A stretch of DNA of 15,274 bases from Cochliopodium minus (Eukaryota > Discosea > Himatismenida > Cochliopodiidae). Where the stretch lies: the NCBI GenBank assembly GCA_024220525.1, contig JAMYWO010000450.1, positions 1 through 15,274 on the forward strand. Direction: 5' to 3'. Every line of letters begins with the position of its first letter. Position 1 is the first letter of the stretch. Shown here piece by piece: positions 9,665 to 15,274 of this stretch. The notes under the pieces were generated by a model, which saw nothing but the letters and a program-made list of their open reading frames with translations, made no database searches and was not told the origin of the DNA. Both the position numbers and the translations under genes were made by a program.

Positions 9665-10020
9665 AACAGGAATAATTAAGGGAAAGAAAAATAACATTTC
9701 CATTCAAATGAAAAATCAAGAAAGATACTGGAATCGATTGCTGGAATTATTCAATAGAGCAAAAATCATGAAATGTAAAATTTTTTTTCTAATCAATAAT
9801 AATACACCCTTGTTTTTAATTTTATTATCAAAAAATTTCGTTTTCAAAAGGATTTTTAAATTAAAAGGTTTTAACTAAAAAGAATATATAAACCTTCATA
9901 GTTACTGAATTAGAATCTAATTCCATTGATTTAGGGACTTCTATTCTGTAGGCCTATCAATGTCTTTTAATATTTTTTGTCTCCCAAAAAAAAACTTTCA
10001 TTTTTTGTCGATTTGTTCAA
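9665..10020 (+). repeat. Direct repeat, copy 2
   Basis: This is the second copy of the sequence at 8225-8548, same orientation, with its core 1455 bp further on. It is slightly longer because of insertions near its left end and after the core, where CTCCC and an A run are added. Confidence 0.85.
9891..9966 (+). other. Conserved 76-bp core with hairpin potential, copy 2
   Basis: It matches 8436-8511 with three substitutions and no indel. The outer CATTGAT/ATCAATG stem, the AGG/CCT extension and the 17-bp palindrome are all intact. The differences fall in the loop or at its base. As in copy 1, a T-rich tract follows. Confidence 0.4.
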
Positions 10021-10331
10021 TTTACACTCTTTTTAACTTTTTTTTCTTTAGAATTCAAATAGTAGTTAAATTGTTACAATCTACTCTTTTCAGGAATTAT
10101 TTTAAAGTTTCATTGATTTAATTTTTTGAACGAATTACTAAGGATTTCATTTTCCTTGCAATCTTCAATTAATGAATAATATTAAAGAAAGAATGTTGAT
10201 TCTTTTTCAATGTTCCATTTTGCTTTCCAAATAATTATTTTTAATATAAATTAATTCCCACCTTTCAATAAGAAATTCAACAAAAAAATCAAAAAAAAAA
10301 AAAAAAAATCCCAAAATATAAAAAAAAAAAA

Positions 10332-12415
10332 ATGGAAACCAATCAAAAAACTCCCTTGGTGGTTGCTTCTGAAGGATATGGTGATGACAAACCTAAAGAA
10401 AGCTGGAGAAATCTCATCGCTTTTTTCCTAATCGGTCTCATCAACAACTATTCACATGTAATCATCATCTCTGCTGCAAAGGATATTTTGAACCATGGGT
10501 AAAAAATAGACATTTGAAAATAAAGTTTCCAATTTAAATATTTTAAATTTCTCTCTCTTATCAACTTTATCAATTTCGAAAATATTTATTTCAAAATTTT
10601 TTTTTACTTTACGAAATAATATGTTTTATAAAATGTTTGCATATATCTTTGAAAACTATCCATTCTAACTTTCAGTACGAAATGAATTACAAAATTAACC
10701 TAAAATTTATAATTTAATTTTATTAAATTTAATTTTATTTTTTAATCCTTTAAATTTCTTGGATTCAAAATTCAGCATTTTTTATTGATTTTGAAAACTA
10801 CGATGTACTCATCAGATTTTTTTTTTTTTTTTTTTTGAAAGGGATCTATACATGCCAACAGGAGCAATATTATTAGCAGACACCTTCCCAAACCTGATCA
10901 CAAAAATAATCGCACCATTTTTCATGCACAAATTTCCATACCCAATAAGAGTAGTTGCGATCTTCGCATCGTTTGCAGGTTCGTTCCAATTGGTTGCATG
11001 GCCCAAATCAATCTTCCTCAAGTTGTTGGGAGTTTGCATCAATTCGTTTGCGACTGGTTTGGGAGAAGTCACTTTTTTGTCAAGATCTTCTTATTATCAT
11101 AAAAACACTGTGAGTGCTTGGGGTTCTGGTAAAACTAAAACAAAATTTTTTTTTTTTGAATTAATTCTTTGAAAAAAAATAAAAGGAACTGGAGCGTAAA
11201 ATAAATAACATCAATCGAATTTTTAATAATTAAAAGAATTTTTTTTTTCTTTAATTTTGAGCAGAGCCGGTAAAAAAAATTTTTATTATTTTTAAATCTA
11301 TTTCATTTTTTATTTTATGTTATTTTTGTTATTTCATAAATATCATTTTTTTTTTTTTTTTCATTTCAGGTATTGTTGGATCTCTTTTCTATTTGTTTTT
11401 GTCTTCATTAATCAAAATGAAATATGAGATCAACTTGATGATACAGGGATGTGTTACGGTGTTGTTGTTAGTTGCTTATTTCGTCATTCTCCAGAAACCT
11501 CTCACGGAGGAAAAGAATGTCATTGACGAGGAAAATGTTCCATTGGATGTCAAACAAAATGAAAATTCAACATTATTAGACAAAGAAATTTCCATTTTAA
11601 CTTTTAAACAAAGATTTTTTTATTTACCTGTAATTAATTTTTGTTTTTTTTTTTGATTTTATTTGATTTTTTTTATTTTATTTTTTATTTATTTTTTATT
11701 TTATTGTAGAAATTAATGAAATATTTGATACCAATCTTCTTGGTTTATTATGCTCAATACACCACCAATCAAGGAATATACCCAGTACTTTTGTTCGAAA
11801 AACCATTCGATCATGTAATAATTTTTAATTTTTTAATAATTTTTTTTTAATTTTTTAAATTTTTTTAATAATTTTTTAAAAAAAGTTGACTTTTTATCGT
11901 TTCTATGTTTTTCTTTACCAAACATCTGTTTTCATAAGTAAATCATCTGTCAACTTTTTCCCTATCACAAGAATCTACCTCTTACCCATCTTCCAGATCA
12001 TCAACATGTTTGTCCTTTTGTTCCAAGTTATTTACAACTTTATTCCTTACTATTGGCTGGTATTTTTCATTATTTTTTGGGAAGGTTTAGTTGGAGGGGC
12101 TTGGTAAATATTTAGTTTTATGTTTTTCATTTTTTTATTTTTTATTTTTTATTTTTTATTTTTTATTTTTTATTTTTTATTTTTTATTTTTTATTCTATT
12201 TTTATTTTTCATCATTATTTTTTATTATTATTTTTTTTGAAAGTTACACCAACACCTATTATTTGATTTCTCAGAATGTTGAACCAAAGTATCTTGAATT
12301 TTCTTTGGGTATAACAAGCGTTGCAGACACTCTTGGTATTGTTCTGGCAGGGTTCTCCGCTCTACTAATTGAACCCGCTCTTTATCCTTTTTGTTTTCTA
12401 TGTGAAAAAGTTTAA
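10332..12415 (+). CDS. CLN3: CLN3 (battenin) endolysosomal membrane protein
   Basis: CLN3 is a multi-pass endolysosomal protein whose loss in humans causes juvenile Batten disease. It is needed for clearance of glycerophosphodiesters from lysosomes. Exons are 10332-10498, 10842-11128, 11186-11195, 11265-11269, 11370-11629, 11710-11814, 11886-12103 and 12244-12415. Phases agree throughout and give 407 residues, against 438 in humans. Family blocks in order: RNLIAFFLIGLINNYS (about 26-41), TGAILLADTFPNLITKIIAP, GLGEVTFL, SAWGSGTGAAGIVGS (about 147-161), YYAQYTTNQGIYPVLLF, YRFYVFLYQTSVFISKSSVN, EGLVGGACYTNTYY and SVADTLGIVLAG. The charged loop at about 198-235 is probably cytosolic and carries ENSTLL (221-226), which fits the [DE]xxxL[LI] lysosomal sorting pattern. 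The protein ends CEKV, a cysteine at position -4. Exons 3 and 4 are microexons of 10 and 5 nt. The start follows a long A run. Confidence 0.95.
10499..10841 (+). other. CLN3 intron 1
   Basis: The 343-nt intron runs from GTAAAA to GAAAG, phase 2. The last 35 bases include an 18-base T run just before the acceptor. I see no exon or RNA gene in it. Confidence 0.85.
12130..12193. repeat. (TTTTTTA)n microsatellite in CLN3 intron 7
   Basis: A recurs every seven bases from 12137 to 12193, nine units. It lies between exons 7 and 8 of CLN3. Confidence 0.95.
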
Positions 12416-12506
12416 AGGAAATAATATTATTTCAAATTAAGTTATTTGTAAATATTTTTTAAAATTAAAAAATAAAGATAAAAACAAAAAAGTTTTTTTT
12501 TTTTGT

Positions 12507-14496
12507 TTATTTTTCTTCAAATGATGACAAATAAGCCAACAAATAATCTTTGTTAGCAATTTTTAAATCTCTTGGATTCAAAATGATTTCTTTGTTGTTA
12601 CTATTAAGAGGGACGTCTTTGATTCCGAAGAAATGGAGAAAAGTAACAGCTCCCATCATCCAAGATCTTTTGTTGAAATGGGAACAAATTCTACCCAACA
12701 AATAATTAAACTGAGTGAAAACCAAAACAATCTTGTTGTTGTTGAAAAATTGTTTTTCTTCTTGTGACATTTCTTCAGTACCAAAAGTAGAAACGAAATT
12801 CGAAGAAAGGTCTTCTTTCTCGATTTCTTCCCTCTTTAATTTTTCTTTGCTAACTTTTTCTTTTTGCGAAGTTTCAAGTTTTTTGTTTTCAGGTAAATCA
12901 GACATGAAACTTGATAATCTCACAAGATCCTCTTTTTTGAAGTAGAAAAAATCTTCAACAATGATAGCAAAGAAGTAGAGGATGTAGGGCAGATCTTTCA
13001 TCACTTGTTTCATCGTTTCTATGTTCTCCCTCTTTGATTTTCCTGCTTTCTTCTCGATTTTGTTGGTGCTTTCCACAAAGTATTGGATGATCAGTTGTAT
13101 GTTCTCCAAGATGATGTTGGAGCTTTTTAAAAGGGCGATTTGAATTTTTTCAGGGTAAACATCATATTTTGGCTTGTAATTTTTTTTCTCAAAAATAGCA
13201 CTTTCATTTTCCTTTTTTTAATTGAAAATATATTGAAAATAAATTTAAAAATAATAGTAATAAATTGAAAATAAATTGAAAATAAATTTAAAAATTTTCT
13301 TTACTTTGTACTCTTTGGAAAGAATATTTTCAATTTGTTTGAAAGAAAACAAAGTTTCACCAATATTTTTTTGAACTCTGTTCTCAATCAAACTGTAGAC
13401 ACCCTGCACAAAACCCTTCATCTTGGAAAGATTCTCAAACTTTGTCTCCATAGAATGATGAGCACAAAAAACAGAAAATTCGTTTAAATTTTCGAAACAT
13501 TTTTTCATATTTCTTAAAGTAGTTGATTTAATATCAAAAAGAGGTTCGTATTCATGAGTAAGAATGTTGAGGGAATTTGTTAGGGAAGGTGTTTGGTATA
13601 GGGGTTTTATTGGCGGAGTTTTTCGGAGTTTTTTTGGATCGTATTTTGCGCAGAGGAGAACTACTACTGCCCAGATGTGATCTACTATTGATTCTGGAAT
13701 GTTTTTTATGTCCAACACAACATGTGAAATGAGATCTCTTTTTGTTAAAAAAAAACAATTGAAAAGAAAAATAAATGAATGAAAAATATAAAATTTTTTT
13801 TAAAAAATGAAAAAAAACTGATTTTTAAACTATTAATAAAAGAAAAAACTCCGTTTTGAAAATTTTTTGCAAAAAAAATGAATAAATTAAATTATTAATT
13901 AAAAATAATTAGAAATTTTTAAAAGAAAAATAAATTGAAAAATAATATTAAAAAAATAAAATAAAAATATTTTTAAAAAAGTAACAAATAATTTAAAAAT
14001 AATGATCAAAATAATAATAAAAAATTAAATTAAATTAAAAAATAAATATTAAAAAAAAAAATAATAGCAAAATTATAAAAAATGAAAATAAAATGAATTT
14101 TTAATAAAAAATAAATTAATCAATTTAAAAAAAAATCAGTTTTAACCTTATTTTGAGTCCTTTTCTCCAAACAAAAATATCGCAAAGAATAAACATGAGA
14201 TTGTCTCCAAATTCTTCAAAGATTTTGTTTTCTATTTCTTCGTTGTTCTCGTTGATGACTTTGGGTGCCAACAAAACGTCGATGGTTGTCATCAAATGGT
14301 CTGCTTCTGCTGTGAGAATTCTGTCTTCACATTTGTTCACACAAACGAAGATTCTTCTGATGGATTGTTCGATGAGTGGGAACAGTGTAACCAAAAACAA
14401 ATAAAAATCTGAAGTATTTAAAATTGAAAATAAAATAAAAAATAAAAAATAATAAATAATAAATAAATAATAACTAAAAAATAAAAAATGATACAT

Positions 14497-14546
<50 letters not shown>

Positions 14547-15035
14547 ATAAAATAAAAATTAAAAAATAAAAAATAAAAAAATAAAAAATATAAAATATAA
14601 AATAAAAAATAATAAATAAAAATTAAAAAATTAAAAAATTAAAAAATTGAAAAATTAAAAAATTAAAAAATTAAAAAATTAAAAAATTAAAAATTAAAAA
14701 ATAAAATAAATCAAATAAAAATAAAAAATAAAAAAAATAAAAACCTTTTTTCTTATAACATTCAATCATAAAACCAACTTGAGTCTTTCTCCCCTTCAAA
14801 AAAAACAAAGATCTGTTAATGATACTCTCACACTCTTCGATGGCAAGGGAGTCCTTGATGCAAATTTTCTCCACAAAGGCCTCGTAGTTGAAATCCAAGC
14901 TCTTCACGAATCCTTTCAAGTCGGAGATGGGGAATGTTGTCATTGTTACGCTCGACAAAAGTTTCTTCTCTACGACAAATTTGCCTACACTCAATGCAAT
15001 CAATAAAATGAAACTTGAATAAGCACGTGGATAGC
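12507..15035 (-). CDS. ERMARD: ERMARD-like protein (DUF4209 region), 5' part missing
   Basis: ERMARD is a poorly understood ER-membrane-associated protein implicated in RNA degradation. Four exons on the minus strand, 15035-14745, 14408-14147, 13737-13305 and 13211-12507, join in phase to give 562 residues plus two leading bases. They begin at an acceptor, so earlier exons must exist. The best family block spans exons 2 and 3: LFPLIEQSIRRIFVCVNKC, RILTAEADHLMTTIDVLL, then GLKIRDLISHVVLDI. RDLISH fits the RX4H pattern of HEPN-type RNases; where relatives as I recall them have SHGE, this protein has SHVV. The last exon has a hydrophobic stretch, LPYILYFFAIIVEDFFYF, and a long Lys/Glu-rich segment. 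It is convergent with CLN3, 91 bp between stop codons. Exon edges rest on phase; the exon 1 donor GTTTTT and exon 2 donor GTTAAA are weak. Family call is good, orthology less sure. Confidence 0.75.
13738..14146 (-). other. Large A/T-only intron of the ERMARD-like gene
   Basis: This 409-nt intron has GTTAAA at 14146 and acceptor AAAAG ending at 13738, phase 2. It is almost pure A/T, T-rich in the sense strand. It interrupts the arginine codon of the RX4H motif. I see nothing else in it. Confidence 0.75.
14409..14744 (-). other. Simple-repeat intron of the ERMARD-like gene
   Basis: This 336-nt intron consists of A/T repeats. About 14487-14600 is built from A-run/T units of five to seven bases. 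It has donor GTTTTT at 14744 and acceptor TCAG ending at 14409, phase 1. Confidence 0.7.
14623..14688. repeat. (TTAAAAAA)n microsatellite, 8-bp period
   Basis: TT pairs recur every eight bases from 14623 to 14688, with one A-to-G change at 14649. Confidence 0.93.
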
Positions 15036-15274
15036 CTAAATAAAAAAAATTTATAAAAAATTAATCATTATTTTAATTATTATTATTTATTTTCATTTTA
15101 TTTTATTTTCTTTTATTTATTTATTTTATTTCATTTTTGAATATTTTTAATCTTTTTTCATTTTTTATTATTTTATTTTTTTTTATTTTTATTTTTATTT
15201 TTATTTTTATTTTTATTTTTATTTTTATTTTTATTTTTAATTTTTGTTTCAATGATTTTTTTATTTTGTATTTT
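15036..15274 (-). other. Upstream flank of the last ERMARD-like exon seen (A/T-only)
   Basis: An acceptor, ATTTAG, ends at 15036. Beyond it the sequence is T-rich on the plus strand, the opposite bias to this gene's other introns. No exon is visible. It is an intron or a 5' region that runs off the right edge. Confidence 0.45.
15186..15239. repeat. (TTTTTA)n microsatellite, 6-bp period
   Basis: A recurs every six bases from 15191 to 15239, nine units. Confidence 0.95.

Larger units (their letters stand above)
8103..10331. other. Gene-poor spacer with a duplicated segment
   Basis: No convincing gene was found in this 2.2 kb. It includes the 5' flank of ERH at the left and that of CLN3 at the right, the latter ending in long A runs before the ATG at 10332. 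Between them lie two direct copies of a roughly 325-355-bp sequence. A short less AT-rich island at about 8665-8750 and a 69-codon minus-strand frame at 9405-9196 are also present, but neither resembles a family I know. The stretch is less homopolymeric than the introns. Confidence 0.6.

Noticed and set aside
8225-10020. LTR retroelement with the direct repeats as LTRs
   Set aside because: The repeats lack TG..CA ends and visible target-site duplications, and the roughly 1.1 kb between them shows no gag, protease or reverse transcriptase. A simple segmental duplication or non-autonomous remnant is as likely.
1-15274. Alternative genetic code
   Set aside because: All rebuilt frames end in TAA or TGA and none contains an in-frame stop, so standard decoding suffices.

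Overview
The window comes from the nuclear genome of a very AT-rich unicellular eukaryote. Its genes are split by short GT..AG introns, and after splicing the products are eukaryote-specific (TM9/nonaspanin, CLN3, ERH, an ERMARD-like protein). Exons have a moderate base composition. Introns and spacers are nearly pure A/T with homopolymers and A/T microsatellites. Reading frames end in TAA or TGA and no exon needs a reassigned stop, so the standard code fits. An amoeboid or related free-living protist is plausible, but the lineage cannot be fixed from this sequence.

Layout, left to right. (1) 1-4803, three genes on the minus strand: an SLC38/AAAP-type amino-acid transporter whose 3' part lies off the left edge (coding 1615 to 314), an unrecognised small protein with two membrane segments (2663 to 2006), and cytosolic-type glycyl-tRNA synthetase (4803 to 2854). 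(2) A 336-bp divergent spacer. (3) 5140-7433, plus strand: a five-exon TM9 superfamily protein. (4) 7555-8102, minus strand and convergent with TM9: Enhancer of Rudimentary Homolog (ERH), cut into four tiny coding exons, the first holding only the start codon. (5) 8103-10331: a gene-poor 2.2-kb stretch containing two direct copies of a roughly 325-355-bp sequence with a strongly conserved 76-bp core. (6) 10332-12415, plus strand: an eight-exon CLN3 (battenin) gene with consecutive microexons of 10 and 5 nt. (7) 12507-15035, minus strand and convergent with CLN3: an ERMARD-like (DUF4209) gene whose 5' part lies off the right edge.

The genes are mainly housekeeping functions: amino-acid transport, tRNA charging, secretory and endolysosomal membrane proteins, and RNA-related factors. 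I see no evidence that they form a pathway cluster. Exon structures were rebuilt by hand by matching reading phase across GT..AG junctions and by similarity to the families as I know them. No transcript data or searches were available.

The most unusual points are the two CLN3 microexons, the ATG-only ERH exon, the duplicated 76-bp core with hairpin potential, the frequency of AAG 3' splice sites, and an RX4H motif in the ERMARD-like protein whose arginine codon is split by an intron.
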